DNA from: Sphingobacterium multivorum
GTDB lineage: Bacteria; Bacteroidota; Bacteroidia; Sphingobacteriales; Sphingobacteriaceae
DNA: 64,000 bases
Direction: 5' to 3'
NCBI RefSeq assembly: GCF_039511225.1
Contig: NZ_CP154261.1
Location: 186,001 to 250,000, forward strand
Part shown: positions 51,124-60,090 of the stretch, piece after piece
How positions within the stretch are numbered: position 1 is the first letter of the stretch
How the letters are laid out: every line of letters starts with the position of its first letter
Made by a program: the position numbers and the translations under genes
The notes under the pieces: generated by a model
What the model saw: only the letters and a program-made list of their open reading frames with translations
What the model was told of the DNA's origin: nothing
Databases searched by the model: none

Positions 51124-52183
51124 AATAGTAATACTCTCGATTTGGGGCTTGTTTTCAGCCTTACCTCTTGTTGCGCAATTGCGTTTTTCAGTCTGGTCGG
51201 ATAATTATTTCGAAGTGACTTCCTACTTGGGTAAAACAACGCCAGACCGATTCAATGTGTTTCAATTTGACCTGAATGGTCTCAACGTAAACGAGAAAAA
51301 TTGGTCGCTCGCCGTGCGTCTATTAGCTCCAATACGGACCATTGCTGGTGGGAGGAATCGCAGTGGCAACACATTTCCCGTCGACAAGATCAGTCTGCGC
51401 TGGACCGGAGACAACAATGAAGCGAATTTTCGTCTTGATGGTATCGGCGCAAGCCGCACGCCGATTATTTTGCAAAATAGTAACGATGTGCTACTGATTA
51501 ACCGGGCGAAACAACCCATTAGTTCCAATGGAAATTATTATCTGCAATATCAGCTTTATGGCGCCTTGACCATTGCTCAAGGCAAGTATCTGGACGACTA
51601 TCTAAGTCCTGATCAATATACGTACCTGAAGTACCGCATTCCCTTATTGTTTACGCTGTATAGTGAAAGCGGAAAAGTGCTGGGGACACAGGAAATTAAT
51701 TATGAAATGCAGTTGCCGCCGCGTCTGACGGACGGTGGGATGGTCGATATGGAGCCTGATTACAGCTTGGAGATTGCCGCAGATGCGACGAATGCCACCT
51801 TGCAGTTTTCGACACAAAAAGATTATATGCAGGGAGTGAGTTCGTTGGTTGCAAATGCAATCCGCGTGAACTCTATAACGGACTACGAGCTCCGTGTTAA
51901 GTCGGTCGATAGTGAGCTTGTTCGCAATGGTGGCGGAACACTTCCGCTGTCGACGCTTTCACTTCAATTAACTGCAGGGGCGGGAATAAATAGGATAAGA
52001 TCCAACCCCAAAGTAATTTTAACGACACAGGAACAAGTTGCTGTATCGGCGGCTTCGGTGGATAAAAAGCAAGCGCAAACCTTTAATGTGGAGTATAAAG
52101 CGAATCTGACGGCTGATCAGGTGTCGGCTTCTAAATCTGGAAGCTATAGCGTGTCCCTCCTCTATTTATTGATCCCACAATAG
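51107..52183 (+). CDS. Two-domain adhesin-like protein with a C-terminal pilin-like domain
   Basis: A 358-residue exported protein with signal peptide (about residues 1-23, ending LVAQ). The N-terminal domain (about 24-205) is beta-rich and unique in the window: LRFSVWSDNYFEVTSYLG, LSVRLL-like strands and ISLRWTGDNNEANFRL. From about residue 220 it repeats the pilin signature: LQFSTQKDYMQGVSSL, VNSITDYELRVKS, FNVEYKANL and a last strand SVSLLYLLIPQ. This is the plan of tip adhesins in chaperone-usher pili, a receptor domain joined to a pilin domain. It overlaps the chaperone gene and lies 13 bp before the usher-like gene. The receptor is unknown. Confidence 0.66.
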   Translation: MWQRTKIVILSIWGLFSALPLVAQLRFSVWSDNYFEVTSYLGKTTPDRFNVFQFDLNGLNVNEKNWSLAVRLLAPIRTIAGGRNRSGNTFPVDKISLRWTGDNNEANFRLDGIGASRTPIILQNSNDVLLINRAKQPISSNGNYYLQYQLYGALTIAQGKYLDDYLSPDQYTYLKYRIPLLFTLYSESGKVLGTQEINYEMQLPPRLTDGGMVDMEPDYSLEIAADATNATLQFSTQKDYMQGVSSLVANAIRVNSITDYELRVKSVDSELVRNGGGTLPLSTLSLQLTAGAGINRIRSNPKVILTTQEQVAVSAASVDKKQAQTFNVEYKANLTADQVSASKSGSYSVSLLYLLIPQ

Positions 52184-52196
52184 TCGATCCCATAGC

Positions 52197-55019
52197 GTGT
52201 TTAAATGCTCTTCTCATAAGATTAGATGTACGGTCTTCGCGCTGTTATTGCTGCTGGTCAAGTTCGTTTGGGCACAGCAGGAAAAGCCGGTGCAGCTCGT
52301 TTTGCCGGAGCAGCTTCGTTTGGAAGCTGGTCTCAATAGTATTGATCTACAGCTGGTCAACAACAGCAAACAGGATTTTACAGGCGAGCTCAAGTTGCTG
52401 TTGCCGCAGGGTTTGCGTGCTCTTGGGTCGGATCGTTTAACATTTACATTACCTGCGGGTAAAAAACGGTTTATTACCCAGCGTCTACAAGTCCAGGCGC
52501 CCGCTCAGCTTAGGGGGCAAACTGTTGGTGTTCAGCTCAGGGATCCACAGGGGCATCTGGTCGACAACAAGACAATGGCTATCGATGTGCCACCCAAAAA
52601 AGCAGTGATCTTGCAGGATGTTTCGGAACAGCAGTATCTGAAGCATGTGGGGGACTCTATCTTTATCCGGACACGGGTTATAAATAATGGTACAACGGAC
52701 GAACAGATTAAAATCCTGTTTTCCTCCCCGGATCGAATCGGCAATACCAAATTTAAGGAACAGAACCTTTTCATTCCAGCCGGACGTGATACGCTTTTCA
52801 TACTCCGTTTTGCTGTGGAGAAATACATGTTAAACCGGGCGCAGTACACGGTTAATGTCACCGGTTTATACGAGAATGGCGATGTATTTGGGAATCTATC
52901 GGTGCTCTTGTCCAATATTGCAGCCGATCGAAATTACCAGCAATTATTTGACAACCGGGGTAATTTGGCCGCATATTCGCGTAATTTTTTTGATTTGCAG
53001 TTCGATAACCTGCTCGGCGAACAAAAGTCCTTTTATTTACGGGCGGAGGGAGAATATCGCTTAGCCGATGGGCAGTTAAGATACAGTGCTTATCTGACCA
53101 AAACGGGTGGGATGGACCGGCCTGCTTTAAGCAATACTTTTGCTGCCTTTCAGAAAGGAAATAATACCTACACGGTCGGAAATTTGCAGGAAAGTATGGA
53201 GGCTTCGGCCTTCGGAAGAGGTGTCAAATTTGATCATATCGATACGGCAAGGGCCGCCAATTTTACAGTAGGCCTGTTGCAGCGCGCTGTGGATCTGCTG
53301 GATTATAGCTCTTCCAGTGATCCCGGTTATACAGCTTTTGGAAAGGTGGTGCTGGGGGAAAATAAGCCTGAGCACCGACGTTACGAAGGTCAGCTTTTTT
53401 ACGATCGCAATGGTTTAGATAGTACAACTAGTCTGCTATGGGCAAATTCTTTTGACTTTCTGAAACAAAAATATGCAGGTAACACCGTGCTGCGCGGTTT
53501 TGTCGCCGCTGGACTTCAAAGTCAAAACGGCCGACAAGTAGGACGGAATTCATCCATGCCTTCATGGGCATTGGGTATGCGAATGGACCAGCGTTTTGCC
53601 AAATGGAGTTTTAGCTCCGATAATTTTTATAGTTCTCCTTATTACACAGGTAATCGTCGGGGTTCTTTGCAGTTTGTCGAACGTTTAAATCGAAATTGGG
53701 GTAAGTTATCAGCGGCGCTAAGTTATACCTTTTACCGCTATAACCCAAGCTACCTGAATACACGTTTTCTCAATTACGCAAGCCAATCTTCGCGCTGGGA
53801 TTTAAGTATGTATACCCCCTTGAGTTCATTTGTAACACTATCCGTATTGCCAAACTATAATCGGGAGGTTGGAACCTATATGTTTGCCGAAGGCACGCGT
53901 GAACTGAAGTCAACCTCATGGCGTATGTTGACAACGGTGAATGTACGGTCGCGTAACCTGCAGCACAATTTGAATGTAACCACCGAGGCGGGGCTTGTAT
54001 CAATGACTGATCAGGCTACAGGGCTTTTTGCAGTACGGACAGATTTAAATTACAACTACAAAAGTCTGGGCCTTTCAGCTTCTTACCAGCAGGGCGCTTT
54101 TCAAATTTCGGATCTGGTGAGTGCACTATTAATAGGACGTTCGTTTGGCAACCGTTTTTCTTTAGGACCCCGTGTAAGTGGTGCCTTGTTGCAGGAGAGA
54201 TTACAGTGGGCGGCCAATGCCCGGGCGAATCTGAGTAGCAGTTACGGGAATAGTTTTGGGGGGAACGCGAGCATAAATTACCGTGTGCTGAAAAATACCT
54301 TGCTTACCGGTCTTTTTCAATACAATTACAGTGTCATGAAAACCGGATATGACTATGATTTCAATAATTTACGCATCGGTGTTCGGCAAAACTTAAAAGG
54401 ATCAAATCTTGATCGTCCAGCGATCAAGACAGGGAATGCGCGTTTTTTCTGTTTTCAGGATAAAAATTTTAATGGCATATTTGATAAAGGGGATATTCCG
54501 ATGGTTGACCATAGCTTTACGGTAAAAGGGATCCTTTTTGTAACAGATAAAGCGGGATACGCTTCCTTTAAAAAATTGCCGTATGGATCATACTTGTTTT
54601 TTTCACCAAAGCAGGGACAGTATATGGCGGTTTCGAAAGAGATCGTGATACAGCAGTCAAATTTAGAAGTCCAGATTCCGCTTCAGCGTGGGGGAATGGT
54701 ACAGGGAGCTGTTCGTGTCGAGTATACCCAAGGGCTTAGCCTGGAGACTGATCTGAATTTGGATATTTACAAAGTGTTGGCAAAAGACAGGAATGGAAAG
54801 GTTATCGAAATGCGTACCGATAAGGATGGACATGTTGAGTTTGGCCTGCCGGAGGGCACCTATAGTTTCTACTTAGATAATGCGAGCTTCCCGGCAAATG
54901 TATTTACCGATCAAGAGGCGCAATCGGGAACGGTAAAACTGGATGCCGACTTGGTCCTTGAGCCTTTTGTATTAAAAGTGAAGTCAAAAAAGGTCAATGT
55001 CAAACGGTTTGGACAATAA
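52197..55019 (+). CDS. Usher-like outer-membrane assembly protein
   Basis: A 940-residue exported protein that starts at a GTG, the only suitable codon before its signal peptide (about residues 10-27, ending FVWAQQ). Two Ig-like periplasmic domains cover about 30-230. A long beta-barrel-like part follows (about 250-740, e.g. SFYLRAEGEYRLADGQLRYS and WALGMRMDQRFAKWSFS). After that comes a DKNFNGIFDKGDIP calcium-type loop near 752 and two C-terminal beta-sandwich segments. The order periplasmic domain, barrel, C-terminal domains mirrors FimD-type ushers, though direct sequence similarity is not evident. Operon context with a PapD-like chaperone is the main support. Confidence 0.62.
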   Translation: MFKCSSHKIRCTVFALLLLLVKFVWAQQEKPVQLVLPEQLRLEAGLNSIDLQLVNNSKQDFTGELKLLLPQGLRALGSDRLTFTLPAGKKRFITQRLQVQAPAQLRGQTVGVQLRDPQGHLVDNKTMAIDVPPKKAVILQDVSEQQYLKHVGDSIFIRTRVINNGTTDEQIKILFSSPDRIGNTKFKEQNLFIPAGRDTLFILRFAVEKYMLNRAQYTVNVTGLYENGDVFGNLSVLLSNIAADRNYQQLFDNRGNLAAYSRNFFDLQFDNLLGEQKSFYLRAEGEYRLADGQLRYSAYLTKTGGMDRPALSNTFAAFQKGNNTYTVGNLQESMEASAFGRGVKFDHIDTARAANFTVGLLQRAVDLLDYSSSSDPGYTAFGKVVLGENKPEHRRYEGQLFYDRNGLDSTTSLLWANSFDFLKQKYAGNTVLRGFVAAGLQSQNGRQVGRNSSMPSWALGMRMDQRFAKWSFSSDNFYSSPYYTGNRRGSLQFVERLNRNWGKLSAALSYTFYRYNPSYLNTRFLNYASQSSRWDLSMYTPLSSFVTLSVLPNYNREVGTYMFAEGTRELKSTSWRMLTTVNVRSRNLQHNLNVTTEAGLVSMTDQATGLFAVRTDLNYNYKSLGLSASYQQGAFQISDLVSALLIGRSFGNRFSLGPRVSGALLQERLQWAANARANLSSSYGNSFGGNASINYRVLKNTLLTGLFQYNYSVMKTGYDYDFNNLRIGVRQNLKGSNLDRPAIKTGNARFFCFQDKNFNGIFDKGDIPMVDHSFTVKGILFVTDKAGYASFKKLPYGSYLFFSPKQGQYMAVSKEIVIQQSNLEVQIPLQRGGMVQGAVRVEYTQGLSLETDLNLDIYKVLAKDRNGKVIEMRTDKDGHVEFGLPEGTYSFYLDNASFPANVFTDQEAQSGTVKLDADLVLEPFVLKVKSKKVNVKRFGQ

Positions 55020-55023
55020 ATTT

Positions 55024-55821
55024 CTATCCGGCGATATGCTGAGATTTGACATCACTGATATGATCTAATAGGGACTGGTTCAAAATGGGAGATGTTTTTA
55101 ACATTTCTCGTACAGGATATTTTTCAGCAATATCTGTAAGTGCTTTGAGATGTTTTTCATGGTGCAGGTCAGTGCCTACAAAATCATACATACCTGATTT
55201 CAATAAAGTCATCGCGATTGCTTTGACGTCGACTCCATAATAACGGCTGATGGATAGCAGATTTAATTGGAGTAGACAGCCTGCATCTTTAATCTGCTTG
55301 TAGATATTAAAATTACCATGATAATAATTATACCTCTCGGGATGTGCAAGAATGGGTTTGTAGCCTAATTTTTGGATCGCAAGAATCGTATGGAACAGTG
55401 CTTTCGACTCGGATAAATAGGACATCTCGATGAGTACATAGCCTCCGGGTATAACACAAAGCTCATTATCCCGAACAAGATCGGAAAGGCCATCGTCAAT
55501 CATATGTTCAGCAGCGGCATAGATCTCAACCTTACTACCGATATTCTTAAGGCCACTTTCAAGATTAATCTGCGCTTCCTCAATACTTGATTTGGTATTG
55601 GGATGAACGCCAGCCATAATATGCGGTGTGCAGATAAATTTCTTTAACCCCAGGCGTTGCAATCCTTCAATATAAGCGAGCGAATTTTGTACCGAACTGC
55701 TGCCATCATCGATTCCCGGCAGCAAATGATTGTGCATGTCTACTTCCAGAAATTCCAGCTGTGCTAAGGGTCTAATGGATGATTTTTTATTGGTACCAAA
55801 CAAATTGCTAAAAAAGCCCAT
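55024..55821 (-). CDS. CpsB/CapC-type tyrosine-protein phosphatase (PHP domain)
   Basis: A 265-residue metal-dependent phosphatase. PHP-type metal ligands are visible: His30 and His32 in DMHNHLLPGIDDG, then FICTPHIM, AAAEHMIDD, ILAHPERY and FVGTDLHHEKH. CpsB/CapC enzymes dephosphorylate the tyrosine tail of Wzc-type kinases and so regulate capsule output. The kinase partner is most likely the Wzc at 22080-24479, more than 30 kb away. It is convergent with the usher-like gene, with only four bases between the stop codons. Confidence 0.9.
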   Translation of the reverse strand: MGFFSNLFGTNKKSSIRPLAQLEFLEVDMHNHLLPGIDDGSSSVQNSLAYIEGLQRLGLKKFICTPHIMAGVHPNTKSSIEEAQINLESGLKNIGSKVEIYAAAEHMIDDGLSDLVRDNELCVIPGGYVLIEMSYLSESKALFHTILAIQKLGYKPILAHPERYNYYHGNFNIYKQIKDAGCLLQLNLLSISRYYGVDVKAIAMTLLKSGMYDFVGTDLHHEKHLKALTDIAEKYPVREMLKTSPILNQSLLDHISDVKSQHIAG

Positions 55822-56272
55822 AATGATAGTTTTAAAAATGCTAAGTTAAATTGGGATACATACTATTTTGTTGGTATTCAATATATGATCGTGTTGGCAA
55901 TTAGTTTCTGTGTCGTATCCAGTGAAGAACTTTACAAACAATATGCCAGTTTTTTTGTTTATCAGGCTGTAAGCTACAACTGAGAAAACGCATTTTGAAA
56001 TGGAACAAGCTTCCGATTGCTTTTGTTTATGTTTTTTACAATTTAATTCGCGTTTGTAACAGTTTCGGTATAATACTTGCTTGTCCCCCCATGGTGGACA
56101 AATAACAAAGAATAGGTTTTTGTTATTGATATTTTAGGAGATTGTTTAATTGCTTGTTAAATTTTGAGTATCTTGGCATTCTCTTTAAAATATTGCAAAA
56201 GCCATATATGCTGGGTTTAAGACAAAAGCCTAAGACAGTATAATAAAAAAATAAAAATAAAAAGGGAAATTT
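55822..56272. other. 451-bp divergent region upstream of the second PglF-like gene
   Basis: Non-coding, AT-rich. The only promoter-like box is TATCTTGG at 56169-56176, one base off TAnnTTTG, about 100 bp before the start at 56273. No hairpin, repeat or small gene stands out. Confidence 0.45.
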
Positions 56273-58273
56273 ATGATGGGTTCTCTAGGAGATTTAAAAA
56301 GACGTCTTCGTAAGGACAATCCACGATGGGTTATTTTATTAATCGATATGTGGTTTGTGTTTGGAAGTTATGTGTTTTCAAACTACGTGGTCAACAACTT
56401 TAAAGGGGTATTTGATGTGGCTTTAATGTTGAAGAAACTTGTTGTGGTATTACCGGTGTTTTTTATCACGTTTCTCTGCTATAACACCTATAAAGGTATT
56501 GTTAGGCAAACGGGAATTCGTGATACAATCAAAATATTTAAAACAGTAGCGTCAGCCTATCTTGCGCTCATGGTATTGACCGTTTTGATCAAAGCTGTTT
56601 TTGATAAAGGGACCCTAGCCGGAGATTACCTTCGTCTATCATATGGCGTCCTGACCATGCAAGCCTGTATTCTATTGGTGATTATGGTCGGCGCGCGCGT
56701 CGTTTATCGTACAATTTATGAGTATCTTTTTTTACCGGCGAGAAAAGGCGAGAACGTTCTGATTTTTGGCGCTTCAAGACCCGGTTTGGTTTCGTATTCC
56801 TTATTAAAAGAAGATCAACGGATCAAATATCAGGTTGTCGCTTTTGTGGAAGATAAGATTTCGCGCATCGGTAAGCGCCTTGCGGGATTGAAAATCCGTG
56901 ATATTACAGAGATTTCAAAAGAATTTGTTGAAAAAAATCAGATTTCTCAGGTTATTATTGCTGTTGAAAACAACGATCCCGAGCGTTTGGAATATGTGTC
57001 AGACTGGTTCCAAAATATTGGACTCGAATTGAAGATCATGCCTCCAGCACGAATTTTACTTAATTCTGGAGCCAAGCGTGAGATCAGGCCGTTAAAAATT
57101 GAAGATTTATTGGGACGTAAACCGATCAAATTGGATCATCCGGAAATTGAAGAAGAGATGCAAGGGAAGGTGATCTTGGTGACCGGTGCTGCTGGATCCA
57201 TCGGTTCGGAATTGGCTCGTCAGATCGCCAGACGTCACTATAAAACCTTGATTCTATTGGATCAAGCCGAGTCTGCGCTATATGATATACAGCAATCGAT
57301 CAGGGCTACGCAGCCTGAGCAGATGCACTGCGTGGTAGGTGATGTGCGTAATTATGCCTTTATGCAAAAGATATTTGCGCAATACAAACCCGATTTGGTC
57401 TTTCATGCAGCGGCTTATAAACATGTGCCATTAATGGAGGCGAATCCCTATGAGTCTATTCAGACCAATGTATTGGGAAGCAAAAATGTGGCTGATCTTT
57501 GTATGCAATATGGCACTAAAAAGATGGTCATGGTATCGACGGATAAAGCTGTCAATCCAACGAATGTCATGGGAGCGACAAAACGCATGGCTGAGATCTA
57601 TGTAAGTAGCTGCAGTGGTAAATCAACTACCAGTTTTATCATTACACGTTTTGGAAATGTATTGGGTTCAAATGGTTCGGTTATTCCGCTCTTTGAGAAA
57701 CAGATGGCGGATGGTGGTCCGCTGACCCTGACCCATCCTGAAATCACCCGATTCTTTATGACGATACCCGAAGCATGTCAATTGGTGCAAGAGGCTGGTG
57801 TGATGGGTAAGGGAGGAGAGATCTTTGTGTTTGATATGGGCAAGTCTGTTAAAATCATTGATCTGGCGAAACGCATGATCAAATTGAAGGGCTACCGTTA
57901 CCCAGAAGATATTGATATTAAAATTGTTGGGCTGCGTCCTGGCGAGAAAATTTATGAGGAATTGTTGGCAAATAATGAGAATACGGTAAAGACACACCAT
58001 CCAAAAATCATGATCGCGAAAGTAAACCACGATGAATTGTCGCTTAAAGCAGAGCGTATTAATACGATCTGCCGACAGATTTTGGATGCAGATACACAGT
58101 TGCCAGATTTTATGGAGCTTGTCGCAGGTATGAAGCAGATCGTCCCCGAGTTTAAATCCCAAAATTCGGAATACGAGGTACTGGATGCATTGACGGAGGA
58201 AAAAGAAATTGAATTGATTCATGAATCAGCAGCGGAGGTACCGGTATACTCGTTGGTAAAGAATGTATTGTAA
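56273..58273 (+). CDS. Membrane-bound UDP-GlcNAc 4,6-dehydratase-like protein (PglF/WbpM type), paralogue 2
   Basis: A 666-residue relative of the protein at 29008-30921, with the same layout. About four N-terminal helices are followed by a first Rossmann domain (VLIFGASRPGLVSY near 162) and the catalytic SDR domain from VILVTGAAGSIGSE (near 300). STDKAVNPTNVMGATK again has Met in place of Tyr. The catalytic halves are very similar, while the membrane parts differ more, and this copy has about 25 extra C-terminal residues. It can supply the keto-sugar for the PglE-like enzyme or start another sugar. It is followed by a terminator and then the second rfb operon. Confidence 0.87.
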   Translation: MMGSLGDLKRRLRKDNPRWVILLIDMWFVFGSYVFSNYVVNNFKGVFDVALMLKKLVVVLPVFFITFLCYNTYKGIVRQTGIRDTIKIFKTVASAYLALMVLTVLIKAVFDKGTLAGDYLRLSYGVLTMQACILLVIMVGARVVYRTIYEYLFLPARKGENVLIFGASRPGLVSYSLLKEDQRIKYQVVAFVEDKISRIGKRLAGLKIRDITEISKEFVEKNQISQVIIAVENNDPERLEYVSDWFQNIGLELKIMPPARILLNSGAKREIRPLKIEDLLGRKPIKLDHPEIEEEMQGKVILVTGAAGSIGSELARQIARRHYKTLILLDQAESALYDIQQSIRATQPEQMHCVVGDVRNYAFMQKIFAQYKPDLVFHAAAYKHVPLMEANPYESIQTNVLGSKNVADLCMQYGTKKMVMVSTDKAVNPTNVMGATKRMAEIYVSSCSGKSTTSFIITRFGNVLGSNGSVIPLFEKQMADGGPLTLTHPEITRFFMTIPEACQLVQEAGVMGKGGEIFVFDMGKSVKIIDLAKRMIKLKGYRYPEDIDIKIVGLRPGEKIYEELLANNENTVKTHHPKIMIAKVNHDELSLKAERINTICRQILDADTQLPDFMELVAGMKQIVPEFKSQNSEYEVLDALTEEKEIELIHESAAEVPVYSLVKNVL

Positions 58274-58322
58274 AGCTGTTGTAAGACAGGTAAGTTTTAG
58301 ATAACAACACGATAAAGAAGTG

Positions 58323-58352
58323 AAAAGCCCTCTGAATAGAAGGCTTTTTTTG
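58323..58352 (+). terminator. Terminator after the second PglF-like gene
   Basis: AAAAGCC pairs with GGCTTTT, with two more pairs beyond a mismatch, around TGAATA, and runs into TTTTTTTG, 49 bp past the stop. Confidence 0.8.
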
Positions 58353-58473
58353 TTTATTCCATTTACTCGTGGATTAAAACTTGTCAATTAACAAAAATCA
58401 TCCTAATTTTAGCGAACTATTTGGTGAACTCATCATTCGCGGACCAATGGTCTAAACATTCGAGAATCATTAT

Positions 58474-59529
58474 ATGAATAAAACAATTTTAATTACTGGA
58501 GGAGCAGGCTTTATAGGTTCACACGTTGTCCGTGAGTTTGTGTTGAAATACCCTGAATATCAAATTATAAATTTGGATGCTTTAACCTATGCTGGGAATC
58601 TGGAGAATTTAAAAGATATAGAGCATTTGCCCAATTACACTTTTGTTAAGGCGGATATTACGGATCAGCAAGCTGTCTCGGCTATTTTTCAGAAATATCA
58701 GCCCGATGGTATTATCCATTTGGCGGCGGAGTCCCATGTCGATCGTTCTATTGTCGATCCAATGGCTTTCGTTATGACAAACGTCATTGGAACGGTCAAT
58801 TTACTGAACGCTGCCCGGATAATCTGGAAGGATAATCTGGAAGGAAAACGTTTTCATCATGTGTCAACGGATGAGGTGTTTGGCGCGCTTGGTGACACGG
58901 GTTTTTTTACGGAAGAAACAAAGTATGATCCGCATTCGCCCTATTCAGCTTCCAAAGCCAGCTCCGATCATTTTGTGCGGGCTTATCATGATACCTATGG
59001 CTTGCCTATTGTTCTGACAAACTGCTCCAACAACTATGGGCCGAATCATTTCCCGGAGAAATTGATCCCTTTATGCATTCATAATATTTTGAATCATAAA
59101 CCGCTGCCTGTTTATGGTGATGGAAAATATACCCGCGATTGGTTATATGTTATTGATCATGCCAAAGCCATCGATTTAGTTTTTCATGAAGGAAAAAATG
59201 GAGATTCTTATAATGTAGGTGGATTTAATGAGTGGCAAAATATAGACCTGATCAAGGAGCTGTGCAAACAAATGGATGAGAAACTGGGCCGTGCTGCAGG
59301 TACCTCAGCACAGTTGATTACCTTTGTGAAAGACAGACCAGGTCATGATTTGCGTTATGCCATTGATGCCACGAAGATCAATCAGGAATTGGGATGGAAA
59401 CCTTCGGTAACTTTTGAAGAAGGTTTATCTCGGACGATAGACTGGTTCTTGGCTAATCAGGAGTGGTTGGATCACGTGACTTCTGGTGATTATCAAAAAT
59501 ATTACGACAACCAATACAAAGACGCATAG
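58474..59529 (+). CDS. rfbB: dTDP-glucose 4,6-dehydratase, copy 2
   Basis: A 351-residue paralogue of the protein at 2618-3670, nearly identical in the active site: GGAGFIG at 9-15, STDEVFG with Thr132, Asp133 and Glu134, and YSASK with Tyr157 and Lys161. It starts the second rfbBCDA operon. Most differences are conservative and spread evenly, with the strongest near residues 62-72. A fresh promoter region lies between it and the terminator at 58323. Two full rhamnose operons in 60 kb are redundant unless they are used under different conditions. Confidence 0.95.
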   Translation: MNKTILITGGAGFIGSHVVREFVLKYPEYQIINLDALTYAGNLENLKDIEHLPNYTFVKADITDQQAVSAIFQKYQPDGIIHLAAESHVDRSIVDPMAFVMTNVIGTVNLLNAARIIWKDNLEGKRFHHVSTDEVFGALGDTGFFTEETKYDPHSPYSASKASSDHFVRAYHDTYGLPIVLTNCSNNYGPNHFPEKLIPLCIHNILNHKPLPVYGDGKYTRDWLYVIDHAKAIDLVFHEGKNGDSYNVGGFNEWQNIDLIKELCKQMDEKLGRAAGTSAQLITFVKDRPGHDLRYAIDATKINQELGWKPSVTFEEGLSRTIDWFLANQEWLDHVTSGDYQKYYDNQYKDA

Positions 59530-59530
59530 C

Positions 59531-60073
59531 ATGACGTATACAGAAACTAAGTTAAAAGGCTGCTTTATACTTGAACCGACTGTTTTTGAGGATGAAAGAG
59601 GTTATTTTTTTGAATCATTTAATGAAACAAAACTAACCGCCATACTTGGTTACACACCGCATTTTGTACAGGATAACCAATCCAAATCACAGTTTGGTGT
59701 CGTTCGAGGTCTACATTTGCAGGCCGGTGAACATGCGCAGGCAAAATTGGTTCGTGTTGTGGAAGGTAAAGTATTGGATGTCGCTGTCGATGTGCGTCCA
59801 GGATCACTTACTTTTGGGCAGCATGTTTCGGTTGAACTTTCGGCTGAAAATAAAAAACAATTATTTGTCCCTAGGGACTTTTTGCACGGATTTTCTGTAT
59901 TGTCCGAACATGCGGTCTTTTTCTATAAATGTGACAACAACTATCATAAAGAGTCGGAAGATGGTGTAAATCCATTGGATATGGAACTTTCGATAGACTG
60001 GCAAATTCCTAGTGAACGAATGATTCTCTCTCAAAAAGATCAGGAGGCACAATCCTTTGAAGGGTTAGTTTGA
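59531..60073 (+). CDS. rfbC: dTDP-4-dehydrorhamnose 3,5-epimerase, copy 2
   Basis: ATG 59531 is chosen, one base after the rfbB stop, matching the first operon's layout. The in-frame ATG at 59486 lies inside rfbB. The 180-residue cupin keeps His62 in VVRGLHLQ, His119 in RDFLHGF and Tyr132 in FYKCDNNY. It is clearly more diverged from copy 1 than RfbA or RfbB are, and its C-terminus is four residues shorter. It lies 17 bp before rfbD. Confidence 0.94.
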   Translation: MTYTETKLKGCFILEPTVFEDERGYFFESFNETKLTAILGYTPHFVQDNQSKSQFGVVRGLHLQAGEHAQAKLVRVVEGKVLDVAVDVRPGSLTFGQHVSVELSAENKKQLFVPRDFLHGFSVLSEHAVFFYKCDNNYHKESEDGVNPLDMELSIDWQIPSERMILSQKDQEAQSFEGLV

Positions 60074-60090
60074 AATTAATATCATAGGGT

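Noticed and set aside
57668..58222. 184-codon - strand frame antisense to the second PglF-like gene
   Set aside because: It is a shadow of a strongly conserved SDR-domain coding region.
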